A DNA stretch of 64,000 bases from Prunus persica (lineage: Eukaryota > Streptophyta > Magnoliopsida > Rosales > Rosaceae): contig NC_034009.1 of the NCBI RefSeq assembly GCF_000346465.2, forward strand, positions 19,177,606-19,241,605. Reading direction: 5' to 3'. Both the position numbers and the translations under genes were made by a program. Positions within the stretch are counted from its first letter, which is position 1. The number at the start of each line of letters is the position of its first letter. Shown here in pieces: positions 21,171 through 33,067 of this stretch. Under the pieces are notes generated by a model. The model made no database searches, was not told where the DNA came from, and was given only the letters and a program-made list of their open reading frames with translations.

Positions 21171-22754
21171 GGTAAATCACCGTCGTGTATTCAATTTTTC
21201 AATGGTCGTGGAATCCACCGTCATCTTTTTCCTGATAAACCACGACGCTAAATCACCGTCGTTGTTAAAATATACAACGTCATCAACAAATACAAAACGA
21301 CGTCTTTGTACTGCAAAAAGATCTAAAAAAGCAGTCGAGGATGAGAATAGACGACCAACTCTCTAAAAAAACCATCGTTAAAAAGGAAAAATATGACACA
21401 TATTAAGAGAACAAGGCCGCAAGATAGACATACAACGACGAAAATAAAAAAACGACGCCGTTAAATATCATTTTCACGACAATAAAAAATTTGACGTCTT
21501 TAAATACATTAGAAGACGACGTTATTGATACCTACTACGTCGCATATATAAAAACAGCCGTCGTAAAATTAATTTTCCACTTCGATTTTTCGATAAAAGA
21601 TGACGTGGAAATAGTTGTCAGTGTCATTATTTACGACGTATGTATTTATTGAGTAGACGTTGAAAAACGAAACAACGTCGGTTACAAATATATGAGAGTC
21701 GTATTACAAAATTTATACGTCATATTTTCAGAAACAAACAACGACGATAAATATTAGACGTTGTTAAATAAAACAACGTCGGAAAACAATAAAAACAGAC
21801 GTGTTTAGTCTGCTAAAGTTCTAGAAAATAGTCGAGGATGAGAATAGACGACCAACTCAAACAAATCACCGTCGTTGAAAAGGAAAAATATGACACATGT
21901 TAAAAGAACAAGGCCGCAAGATATACATACAACGACGACAACTAAAATTTTACGCCGTTAAATATAATTTACACGACAAGAAAAAATATGACGTCTTTAA
22001 ATACATGAGAAGACGACGTTATTGAAATATACTACGTCTCTTATTTACAAACAACCGTCGTGAAATAAATTTTCCACTTCGATTTTTCTAAAAAAGATGA
22101 CGTGGAAATAGTTGTCAGTGTCATTATTTACGACGTAAGTATTTATACAGTTGACGTTGAAATGCGAAACAACGTCGGTGGCATTTATATAGTCGACGTT
22201 GTATTTATATCTATCATCATTACTCACGACGCACTTAATAATATAGACGACGTTGAACTTCTAAACAACGTCGGTTCCAAATAAATGAGAGCCGTATTAC
22301 AGAACATATAGACGGCGTTGATTATGATGAGAGCCGTATTACAAATAACGTCGTTTAATTGTTATTAGACGGCGGTTATAATGAATTTCCGTCGGAATTC
22401 ATTTCGTTCCTCTTCGTTTATAAAAGAACTTGCGACGTGGAAAATGTACGATGACGTCGTATTTTTTAACGTTCAGATTATATATCTCGTTTTTTAGACG
22501 TCGGTATTATGGGATTGGAGTCGTGTTATTTTGAATTACATGGCGGTTCTTAATCCTTCCCCGACGTGATATCCTGAATAATTGCTTCACAATTGCGTCG
22601 TGGTTCTTCATTGTTACGTTGCTTTAAGACGTCGGTAAATATGCTGAATAACTGGTTCACAATAACGTCGTGTTTTATTTGAACGTAGAAAGTGAAGAAA
22701 TCACATTACAATATATTACAAAATTAATGTCATACACTGCCAATTACATAAGCA
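21165..22754. repeat. CACTA left subterminal repeat array
   Basis: Dozens of short direct and inverted copies of GACGACG, ACCGTCG, ACGTCG and CGACGTTA separated by 10-25 bp of AT-rich DNA. In En/Spm elements such repeats bind the TNPA-type protein and are needed for excision. A ~499-bp block is partly duplicated: the unit starting GTCGAGGATGAGAATAGACG at 21334 recurs at 21833 and stays alike to about 22180. Confidence 0.85.
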
Positions 22755-25700
22755 TCATTCAATCCATATATCTTCACACCCATCTCGAATATTTTGACCG
22801 CCTAACTCACCCACCAGTTCATCAAATGTGTCAACATTTGGCATCCCTCTAGTAAATGGCTCACACTCAATTATCACATCACCTAAGACTTCATCACCAA
22901 TAACATCATTATATTCTCTATTAGGCATTGATAACACTACCGACCAACCACGATGCATCGGGTCGTCAACAAAAAATATTTGTTTGACTTGAGAAGCCAA
23001 AACAAATTGGTCATTCCTATGTCCAATTTTACTCAAATCTACAAGGGTAAATCCAAGTTCGTCGACTACAAGACCAGAACTATCTATCCAATCACACCTA
23101 AAGACTGGGATTGTAAACTTTTGGTAGTCAAGGTCCCAAATTTCTTGAATGACACCATAGAAACCCATATTTGAGAGAATTGGGTTTTTATCCTTGGCAC
23201 TAGCAACTTGCATGGTATGTGCAAGTAAATAAACTCCACTATTTTGAGTTGTCCGCACATCATCTTGTGCCTTGATATTGAATTTAATACCTTTAATAAG
23301 ATAGCTCCTATATAATGGCACTGACATGTTTGGACCAGCTGCTAGCCACCTTAAATTTTCTGATACGCCATGATTGTCTTCCTCAAGTTCACTTTGAACC
23401 TGCAAATTAATCATATCTTAATTCAATCTAACATATAAATAAGAAGAAAATTAAAAGAGAAATATGTTATTCAACAATATATACCTTGAAGTGTAGCCAT
23501 TGAATGAAAGTGCTATTGTGCTTATCCTGCAGCCACTTTGTTCTCTTTCTAAATTTTGGATAAGCAGTCTTGATGTGAATCATATGTTGCCTACATGACA
23601 CGAAAAATTCAAGCATTACGGTCCTAAATATAGAAGATAAACATAAGAAATAATTTAAAATGGAAACTTAAAGAATAAAGCTCATACGTACTCGATATAA
23701 GGTAGGACTTCCTCCGTATTCTCCAAGACATATAGATGTGCTTGATTCAACAGGTCCTGATCAACTACGCTCACTGTGCAACCTGATAATGGCTTTGAAA
23801 GTCCCATCTTTTGGCTTGAAGGCACTCCAACTGTACTAACATCAGATAAATGCTGAGTACAACACTCTACCGCTTCTTCAGCTATATACCGCTCAGCAAT
23901 GCAACCTTCGGGACGAGTACGATTCTGAACATACCCCTTCAGCACTTTCATATATCTTTCAAACGGATACATCCACCTAAAATATACTGGCCCACATAGA
24001 CGAACTTCTCTGACAAGATGTACTACTAGATGAACCATGATATCAAAGAATGAAGGGGGAAAGTACTTCTCAAGCAAACACAGAGTAACTACTACATCTT
24101 CTTCCAACTTATCTAGCTTGGAAACATCAACAGTCTTTGCACATATAGCATTGAAGAAGAAGCACAAACGAGTTATTGCATACCTTGCAGGCTTCTCCAA
24201 AACAGAACGAATTGCCACAGGGAGCAATTGTTGCATTAAGGTATGACAATCATGTGATTTAAGGCCAAGAAGTCTTGAATCTTGTAAAGATACAAGATTT
24301 TTAATATTTGAAGAATAACCTTCAGGGACCTTCATACCATAGAAAGAATTGCAAACCTCTCTCTTCTCTGCTCTTGACAAATTCCAAGGCCCAGGAGGCA
24401 AACGAGTACGTCTTTCTCCATACTCGGGTTGCAAATCAGTTTTGACCCCCATGTTCAATAAATCTAATCGAGCAGCAATCCCATCTTTATTTTTTCCAGG
24501 GATCTCCAGCAATGTACCAATGATACTATCGCAAACATTCTTCTCAATGTGCATAACATCTAGGGCATGCCTCACAGGAAGGTATTTCCAATACTCGAGA
24601 TCAAAGAATATTGATTTCTTCTTCCAACAAACTCTGTCACCATTTTCAACCATATGCAGCACTTCTTCTCCGGTTAATGGCTCGGGAGGTATGCCATATT
24701 CAGGTTTCCCATTAAAAGCTGCACGTTGCCTCCTATATGGATGATTGATTGGTAACCATTTTCTATGCCCAATGTAACAAATTTTGTGGCCATTTTTCAA
24801 CCTGTGACTAGGTGTATCATCGCCGCATATTGGACAAGCTTTATATCCTTTAACAACACAACCAGATAAGTTTCCATAGGCGGGGAAATCATTAATTGTC
24901 CACATTAATGCAGCTCTGAGTGTAAAGTATTCTCCATTATGTGCATCATACACTCCTCTAATCCCAACCCACAAGGATTTTAAATCATCAATCAAAGGCT
25001 CCAAGTAGACGTCTATATCATTTCCGGGTTGTTTAGGACCGGAAATCAATAAGGTTAACATCATGAACTTTCGTTTCATGCACAGCCATGGAGGGAGATT
25101 ATATGTAACTAAGATAACCGGCCAACAACTATATCTGCTACTTAGAGAACTGTGGGGATTGAATCCATCAGATGAAAGAGCCAATCTCAAGTTTCTCGGC
25201 TCATTACCAAACTCAGGCCATTTATCATCAAGAAGTTTCCAAGACGGGGAATCCGCCGGATGAGACATCTGACCGTCAATTGATTTTCTAGCAGCATGCC
25301 ACCAAGTCAAACTCTTAGCTGTCTCATGTGATTGAAACATCCTTTTAAACCTTGGAATTGGGGGAAAATACCACACCACCTTCGCTGGCACACCCTCTTT
25401 CAAGATTGAATCTTTGCCTTCCTTCCACCTTGAGATACCACAAGTAGGACAATTAGTTGAATCCTCATACTCCTTCCTATACAAGATGCAATCATTGGGG
25501 CATGCGTGCATTTTCTCATAACTCAGCCCTAATGCACACAAAGTCTTTTTAGCCTCATACATGGAGGTTGGTATTGTATTTCCTTCTGGAAGCAAATCGC
25601 CTTGAAGTATCAATAATTCTGTAAAACAGACATCACTCATCCCATGTTTTGCCTTCAAATTATACAACTTCACTAATGCCGATAACTTCGTGTACTTTCT

Positions 25701-26114
25701 ACAACCAGGGTACACTGGTTGATCTCCATCCCCAATCACATTGGCAAACTCATACGGATCCGAACCAAAATCACCAAAATCATTATCGTCCATATCAATT
25801 TCTTCAGACACAAAACTGTACCTACTATGGCCATCATCTTCTTCAACATTTCTACTAGCATTAGTAGTTGCTTCCCAAGGTTCTCCGTGAAATGTCCAAT
25901 TCTTATAGCTTTGGTCAATTCCATTAAAGTATAAGTGATCCCTTATAATTCCAACCCCAAACAACTTCAAATTAACACATTTAACACATGGACAACGGAT
26001 ATGTGTTGTAGTTAGAAGATTTTCTACAGCAAAGTTCAAAAATGCTTCCACCCCAAATTCATATGCCTTCGATCTTCTATCCGAGTGCATCCATGACTTA
26101 TCCATCTCCGACAC
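22755..26114 (-). CDS. TNP2-type CACTA transposase, 3 exons, 1057 aa, intact
   Basis: DDE-type transposase expected to cut and join the element ends in the nucleus. Exons: 26114-23692, 23590-23485 and 23399-22755; all borders are GT-AG and the total of 3174 nt is a whole number of codons ending in TGA. Order of parts: N-terminal Transpos_assoc domain (DKSWMHSDRRSKAYEFG, with CPCVKC at residues 41-46), a zinc-ribbon-like CPTCG at 222-226, the Transposase_21 core (DGFNP at 316-320, RYSCWPVILVTYNLPPWLC, WKYLPVRHALDVMHIEKN), a DUF4218 region at about 650-770 (MYPFERYMKVLKGYV), and a DUF4216-like C terminus in exon 3 (GVYLLAHTMQVASAKDKNP, VLASQVKQIFFVDDP). No frameshift or stop anywhere. The start at 26114 gives the usual short leader before DKSWM. 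Confidence 0.93.
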
Positions 26115-26800
26115 TATAACCTATTATCTATAATAAAGTGAAAATACAGGCAATGACCATCACTATAGCAGATTATACAATGATCTAATCGCAAGTAATA
26201 CACAACAGAGACGACGGGTTTTAAACAAAAACAGACGTATTTGGCATATATAGACGACGGATTTTCAACAGACGTCGTCTATTATAAGTAATACAAACGA
26301 CGGTTTATGAAAAAACCGTCGTGTATAAGTAATACAACGACGGTAGTTTAAAAACACCGTCGTGTAATCGTCGTCGTATGCCTTAAAATTCGTCGTGTCT
26401 CAGTTTATTTTCAAGAACACAAAACCCATTAAGAACACAACATATATATGAAACCAAGCAAGAAACCAACATATACATGAAACCAAGCATGAAAACAATA
26501 AATCCATTCCCAATTCAACATAACATAGGGTGATTAAAAGATACGACAAAATTAAATCCATTCCCAATTCAACATAACAGATAATGTAATCCATGAACCC
26601 ATTAAACAGAAAATCCATGAACCCATACCTATAAGCACATTATTAACAGATCGCAAAGCATACACATAAAACCCTTTAACAAAACAACCTAATATAACTC
26701 GAATCGTTACTAGAATCATCACTCGAATCCCCATCTTCATTATCAGTTTCTTCCTTCGTAGGTACTATTTGCTCCCCATCATTTTCTCCATAGCGAAAAA

Positions 26801-26910
26801 TGACAAGATCAAATAAAGGTGTACTTTTGCTGGAAATCATTTGGAAGTTGGTGATCTGTGTCTTTTTGTGTTGATTTCCAGCAAAAGTACACCTTTATTT
26901 GATCTTGTCA
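26801..26910. repeat. Perfect 39-nt inverted repeat (foldback) inside the CACTA spacer
   Basis: Left arm 26801-26839 starts TGACAAGATCAAATAAAGG; right arm 26872-26910 is its exact reverse complement; the loop is 32 nt. It sits between the two genes, upstream of the TNP2 gene. The left arm overlaps the acidic minus-strand frame, so the second arm looks like an inverted copy of exon-like sequence. Confidence 0.9.
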
Positions 26911-27182
26911 TGAACCCATTAAACAGAAAATCCATGAACCCATACCTATAAGCACATTATTAACAGATCGCAAAGCATACACATAAAACCCTTTAACAAA
27001 ACAACCTAATATCATTCAATGAATTTACAAGGGGAAGATAGGGTTTGTACTTACAGGTTGGACGAGCTCACAGATTCGACGGAGCCTGGAGAGTGCAACT
27101 TTTAATTAGAGTCGTGTGAATGTTAATACCACGACGGTGTATTACTATTGACGTCGTATGAACATAAATACCACGACGTTAT

Positions 27183-27381
27183 ATAAATAATAGTTTACCA
27201 CGACGGTGTATTACTATTGACGTCGTGTGAACATATATACCACGACGTTATATAAATAATGGTTTTAAACATTTATTACGTCTGAGATTATTTCATTGCG
27301 TCGTCTAAAATCATATCATACGTCGTATTTTTTTAATACCGTCGTTTGTGTTCTTAATATTTTCCTGAAATATTTTCACTT
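27183..27381. repeat. 199-bp block with inverted copy at 33263-33461
   Basis: The reverse complement of this block is found at 33263-33461 with about one mismatch by eye. It begins ATAAATAATAGTTTACC and ends TATTTTCACTT. It is rich in the CGTCG motif. Confidence 0.85.
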
Positions 27382-27387
27382 GCAGTT

Positions 27388-27591
27388 TTGTCTGTTAAAA
27401 TGGTTTCTCAACAACAAACTAAGGATTCTGGCTCCAAGAAGCTTGGAATGGTAGCTCCTCAAGACAAGTCTTCGAAGGAGATGAAGTCTTCGAAGAAGAT
27501 GAAGTTTGCTTCATCATCTGCTGAGACAGAACAAACCAGCCAGACAAAAACAATAAGATATTTTGTCGTCTATATTAGATACCAACCCTAG
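27388..27591 (+). other. Small Lys/Ser-rich ORF, possible captured exon
   Basis: A plus-strand frame preceded by a good 3' splice site (TATTTTCACTTGCAG ending at 27385) reads VSQQQTKDSGSKKLG, QDKSSKEMKSSKKMKFASS and AETEQTSQTKTIR. It runs opposite to both CACTA genes and lies in the only part (27382-27565) of this area not duplicated at 33 kb. The composition is protein-like, lacks the CGTCG motif and is unlike its AT-rich neighbours. No family recognised. Confidence 0.3.
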
Positions 27592-27838
27592 TTTCTTTTT
27601 CTTTATATTTTATCAAATAAGGGAAAAACAAAAACCATTGTTCAGAGAAATCAAACCTGCAATTAAACAAGCATATAAAAAAAGACTATTATTTTAAAAA
27701 CAACTTTGTCAATTTTCAGACGACGCTAGAACAACTGACGAACCGTCGTGGTCTACCGTCGTCTTATTTAGTTGATGTAGTTGTCTTCAAAGTTGGAAAC
27801 TTTCCCTCTTTGTCTGTATATTTTATCAAACTTGGAAA
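27566..27838. repeat. 273-bp block with direct copy at 33468-33740
   Basis: The block from TCGTCTATATTAGATACC to TATCAAACTTGGAAA recurs in the same orientation 5.9 kb away with very few differences. Together with the inverted 199-bp block it forms a patchwork insertion near the 5' end of the second CACTA gene. Confidence 0.9.
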
Positions 27839-28090
27839 GAAGTAAAATGATTTTGGCCAGAAAAAATCTAAAAAAATTTAGGTCGCGCGAAAATTTTTAG
27901 AGTTCGCGCGTTTTAAAACGTCGAAAGAAAAACCAAGGCGAAAGTTCTACACGTACCGACGTAAATTTAATATTCCACGACGGAAACTTCATTTTTCGGA
28001 TTAAGAACGTAAGGCCGTTCATTTTGAAGCTTCATTTTTCGGATTAATTTTAAATTTATTTTGAATTTTTTATATAACGACGACTGAAAA

Positions 28091-29344
28091 ACCACGTCGG
28101 TGTTAAGAAATTAAAGACGTTGTAAATTATATAAACCGACTTACATATTAAAATGACGTCGTTTAAAGCGTAAACCATGTCGTATGTTTTTCTGTACGAC
28201 GTAAAATATGTATTCCACGACGCAACCACCGTCGTTAAAAATTAATACCCTAAACCCATAAAACTAAATTATACAATTTAAAAAATTAAGTTTATAAAAG
28301 GTTTTATGGTTTTAAAGCCTAACATATACCCTAGACTACCCAAAAATTATACTTTAAAAATAAACCCCAATAAATAACAACCCTAATCTCTAAACCCTAG
28401 ACTCTAAACCCTAAACCATAAAACTAGAAGTGATTTTATGACTCATCAAAACAATTTTGTTTTGGATGGTCATTTTAAATTTTTGTTATTCAAAATGAAT
28501 TTTTTCAAGGTTTATGTGGAAGAAAATATATCAATGACTTCATAGGAGTTGACTTTTCAATTTTCTGATTTATTTTAAATTTATTTTGAATATTTTGATA
28601 TAAAAATAATAAAATATTCTTACCACAACAACAAACCACGTCGGTGTTAATAAATTGTAGACGTTGTAAATTGTAATAGACTACTAAGTCGTTAAAATGA
28701 CGTCGTTAAAATGAGAAACCACGTCGGTGTTAAGAAATTAAAAACGTTGTAAATTATATAAACCGACTTACATATTAAAATGACGTCGTTTAAAGCGTAA
28801 ACCATGTCGTATGTTTTACTGTACGACGTAAAATATGTATTCCACGACGCAACCACCGTCGTTAAAAATTAATACCCTAAACCCATAAAACTAAATTATA
28901 CAATTTAAAAAATTAAGTTTATAAAAGGTTTTATGGTTTTAAAGCCTAACATATACCCTAGACTACCCAAAAATTATACTTTAAAAATAAACCCCAATAA
29001 ATAACAACCCTAATCTCTAAACCCTAGACTCTAAACCCTAAACCATAAAACTAGAAGTGATTTTATGACTCATCAAAACAATTTTGTTTTGGATGGTCAT
29101 TTTAAATTTTTGTTATTCAAAATGAATTTTTTCAAGGTTTATGTGGAAGAAAATATATCAATGACTTCATAGGAGTTGACTTTTCAATTTTCTGATTTAT
29201 TTTAAATTTATTTTGAATATTTTGATATAAAAATAATAAAATATTCTTACCACAACAACAAACCACGTCGGTGTTAATAAATTGTAGACGTTGTAAATTG
29301 TAATAGACTACTAAGTCGTTAAAATGACGTCGTTAAAATGAGAA
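28091..29344. repeat. 627-bp tandem duplication in the CACTA spacer
   Basis: Unit 28091-28717 is followed at once by 28718-29344, both starting ACCACGTCGGTGTTAAG and ending AAAATGAGAA. The copies differ at only a few positions by eye, so the duplication is young or recently homogenised. Each unit contains several CGTCG motifs and the degenerate CCCTAAA text. Confidence 0.92.
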
Positions 29345-29702
29345 ACCATGGCGGCTATTTAACTATACGACGTAAAATATATATATCAACGACTTAACCG
29401 CTGTCGTTACATAAACGTCGTCGATGATACCCTGAACCCTTAAGAAATTGAAGATGTTGTAAACCATAAACGACTCAATTGTTCAAAGAACGTCGTCTAA
29501 CTATATTTTTACGTCGTATTTGTTTAAAACACGAAACAACAAAATACGACGGTTTTTGACTTTATTAGGTCATTGGAAAAGTATTACACGTCGGTTAAGC
29601 AATTTGTATGTTTGTTTTTTTTTAAATTTAAGAAAACCTCAACAAATTTTTACATTACATATTATAGAGAAAATTTGTACATTATACATAAATATCAAAT
29701 GT

Positions 29703-32700
29703 TCAATAATTGCCCTGTTTAATAATTTGGAAAACAAACTCTGCCCATTCATTCCGGACTTCATCAATGGCTTCTTGGGGGTATGAAGCTTCCTGGTTTC
29801 CCTTGGCATACTGCATAAACAATGACTATTAGGGTTTATAAATAAAAAGAAATTCAATCACAGACGACGATATTTTTCATAACCGACGTAGTATATCCAT
29901 TCAACGACGTTAATTTTACATGACCGTCGTTGATAATACAAAAAACGACGTGAAATGTATGAAGATAATTTCTTCTTACCTTATTCTCAAACCCCAAGGA
30001 AGGATCCATGATGATGTCCCTCATGAAGCGCATCACATAATACCCGCATTCGACATTGCTGGGTTGCTTTGGTGTGCCTGAGAGAGTTTTCCAAATTACA
30101 TTTTTACGTCCTGCTCGGCCTATGTGGGTATTATATATTTTTAAAGCACTGTTCACGATGTTTTTCGCCTCTTCGTCGACCACACGATGACTTGGCAGAG
30201 GATCCAGAAAATAGACGGTCTCCTTCTTTGCTCTTACAATCAGCAAGATCCAATGACGGCTGCACAAAATTAATATAAAAACGACGGTTATTTACAAAAA
30301 CGACGTATTATAGTATTTCACACGACGAAATAAAGTAGATAACGACGACATTATATATTTATCACGACGACAAATAAATACCGACGTGGTTAGTAGTTTC
30401 AAACGACTAAATAAAATAAAACACCGACGTGGTTAGTTTATAAGCTGTCATTTATTGAAAATCATAAAAACAAAATCCTAAGGAGACTAACCCTGGATTG
30501 TAAGGCATCATGAAAAGCTGTTCACCGTCTGTCTTCTGAAGTCGAGCTGCTACCAGTTGTGATCTTTCAGTTATTGTGCCAGAGTTGGCACTAACTGTAG
30601 CAGGGTCAATAAAGCCAACCATGCTGCACATATTGGCTTGTTTCAAAACATCGTGTAAGTATCTAAATACATAAAATAATATAAACAAGTCAGCAAAAAC
30701 AAACACGACGGTTATGTATAAAAAAACGACGTATTATAATATTTCACACGACGTACTGAAATAGATAAGGACGTTATAATATATTTATCACGACGGTAGT
30801 TAGTTAAGACGACGTGGTTAGTTAGTTAAGACGACGCAATATATAAACCAACGAGTTATTATCTTAGAAGTACAAACCTCATATATACAGCCAATACAGT
30901 AGCTCCAATTTCTTCCATGCCTGCAAATTGTGTAATATCTTCAGGCAGGAGGAAGGTATCGCGCTCACCACCAAACACCTCCTTATCAATTGTAAATTGG
31001 AGTGTCTTATCCTCAGGCAGGAGTGTCGTTTCCACAAAACGACAAAGGGTTTTTAAAGAAGATGGCGCCTCCATATTTGAATAAGCACCAACTTCAATAA
31101 CCTGTTTAAAGAAATAAAAAAAATGACGTGGTAATTCAATAAAGACGACGGTTTAAGGAATAAAACGTCGTCTTAAAAGGATTTAAACGACGGTGAAAAA
31201 ACTGTCGTGGTAATTCAATAAAGACGACGGTTTTATTAATAAAGCGTCGTCTGAAACCATTTAAACGACGGTGCAAAAACCGTCGTTTAAATATTTTATT
31301 ACGTCTTAAAAAAAGTCCGCCGTCTAAGTTTTAAACAAACGACGGATTAAATAAAAATATCGACGTCTGAAATTTTGAAAAACAAATAAAAAAGGCAAAG
31401 TTATGTGAACATACCTTGTCGTCATGCTTTTCTTCATCTTCTTTCTCCTTTTCTTCTTCCTTCTCTTCATCTCTTTTTTCTTCTTCCTTCTCTTCATCTG
31501 GCTGATGTTTCCCCATTTTGGCAGTATCATCCTCCAAATGTAGGGATCTCACATCACCTCCAGAGCAGCTAGCTTTGTTAGACATTGGATTTTTGGGGCT
31601 TTGGCTAATTCTTGGTTTAAGCATGCTTGGATCAAAATTGGGAATTAATTGGGAAAGCTGACTCAGGAAATGCTCCCTCTCAGCCTCTACCAATTGTTTT
31701 GTCCTAGCCTCCATCCTTAAGGCCTCTTCCCTTGCCTTAGCCTCCATCTTTTTAGTCTCTTCTTGAAGGAGAACTCTTAAACTGTCCTTCAAACGGTCGT
31801 CAAAGCTCACCCTCTGTGGTTTGGGCAAATTGAAATATTGCCTTGGGGAAACACCAGCACCAACTCCCCTCAGTCTGCCTGGATGCTCGGGGCCCAAAGC
31901 CATGGTCAGCACATCATTGCTGCCATCTACTCTGACTTTGCCTTCCGAGACTTGTTTCTGCAATTCATCCTAAAAAAAGATAAACAAAAAAACACACGAC
32001 GGTTATTTATGTACAAACGACGTATTATATAATTTCACACGACGCAATAACGTATAAACCGACGTTATTATAACTTATCACGACGGTAGTTATACCGACG
32101 TGGTTATTTATTTAAAACGACGAAATGAATAAACAACCGACGTCTTATGCTATAATTAAAGATAACAGAGTAGTGATTCCTATTTAGACCGTTAACGACG
32201 TTTTTAAAAAATTTTCGACGTGGTAATATCATTCACACGACGCGAAAATGAACCACCAACGTCTTATGCTATAATTACAGAAAACATAGTAGTGATTCCT
32301 ATTTAGACCTTTAACGACGTTTTTAAAAACTTTTCGACGTGGTAATATCATTCACACGACGAAAAATATAACATACGACGTAATAAGAATAATTCACAGT
32401 TTAATAAAAATTTAAAACAGAGTGATAGTAGGCTTACAATTAATTTTGCTTTCTCTGCCACCTTTGGATCAGGGATGTTACCATGTTTGTCCTGTCTAGC
32501 TCTCTTCCATAAGGTAGATCGATCAATTTCTACCCCAGGCATGGTTTCCTCCAATTGATCCTCCAATCCAGCATATCCTTTTCGAGACAATCGATGATTG
32601 TACTCGAGTTTCTCCCTAATCTGTGCATGTTGAGAATGCACAGACTCAAAATCTTTGGATAGCCTTGAAGCTACAAAGGCATCCCATTGTGCTTTCTCTA

Positions 32701-33067
32701 TGAATTTATATGTTTCAGGGGGTTGGCTTAATTTCTCCCTGTCATTGGTGTATGGAAGGATATAATGCCTCGTTAGTGTAGACTTGAAATCCTTCCATTT
32801 CTTGGAAGCAGAAGCTAAAACAGAGGTCTTGCCCCCTTGGCCTACGACAAAAGCCATGTCAACTGCTTCCCAAATCTGCTCCTTTATATCCTTGGGGATT
32901 TGGGACCATTTCTTGTCCACAAGTGGGATCCTGGAGCGTGCCAACACACCAATATACGACTGCATCTCAATATGTGCTTGGCCAACACCTTTCCCCCTTT
33001 TATTGTACTCAACAATTGGCCTCAGTTTCTGAAGCTTTCTCTTCACAACACGAGGCATTGTGCTCAT
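29703..33067 (-). CDS. CACTA Transposase_24 protein with C-terminal Ulp1-type protease, 6 exons, 655 aa, intact
   Basis: Exons: 33067-32438, 31969-31415, 31101-30878, 30662-30492, 30259-29980 and 29810-29703. All introns are GT-AG and the 1968 nt form complete codons ending in TGA. Residues ~1-300 resemble plant Transposase_24 (Ptta/En/Spm): WKDFKSTLTRHYILPY, RKGYAGLEDQLEE, RSTLWKRARQDKHGN. A coiled-coil, Lys/Glu-rich stretch follows at ~290-330, then an acidic run (EEKEEEKRDEEKEEEKEKED) before residue 395. The C-terminal ~130 residues are a C48 (Ulp1/SENP) cysteine protease with His529 (GRHWILLIV), Asp546 (YFLDPL) and Cys598 (VECGYYVMRFM). In plants such domains deconjugate SUMO; here the substrate is unknown. 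The next ATG (33058) is an alternative start. Every intron carries CGTCG subterminal-type motifs. Confidence 0.9.

Larger units (their letters stand above)
26115..29702. other. CACTA inter-gene spacer with motif arrays and duplications
   Basis: Between the two genes lie about 3.6 kb dense in ACGACGG/CCGTCGT motifs (26200-26400, 27110-27360, 27720-28250, 28620-28870, 29250-29600). The block 26592-26695 (CCATGAACCCATTAAACAG...) recurs at 26908-27011. A minus-strand frame ending at 26676 reads an acidic tail (GENDGEQIVPTKEET, GDSSDDSSNDSS), which may be an unassigned leader exon. A foldback, a tandem duplication and a small ORF are listed separately. Degenerate CCCTAAA-like strings near 28390 and 29017 lie within the tandem copies. 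Confidence 0.6.

Noticed and set aside
24037..25934. Plus-strand ORFs of 66-131 codons across the transposase
   Set aside because: Antisense shadows of the TNP2 coding exon, which has clear family motifs on the minus strand.
28385..29045. Telomere-like CCCTAAA strings
   Set aside because: Only a few degenerate units, present twice because they lie within the 627-bp tandem duplication. Not an interstitial telomere array.
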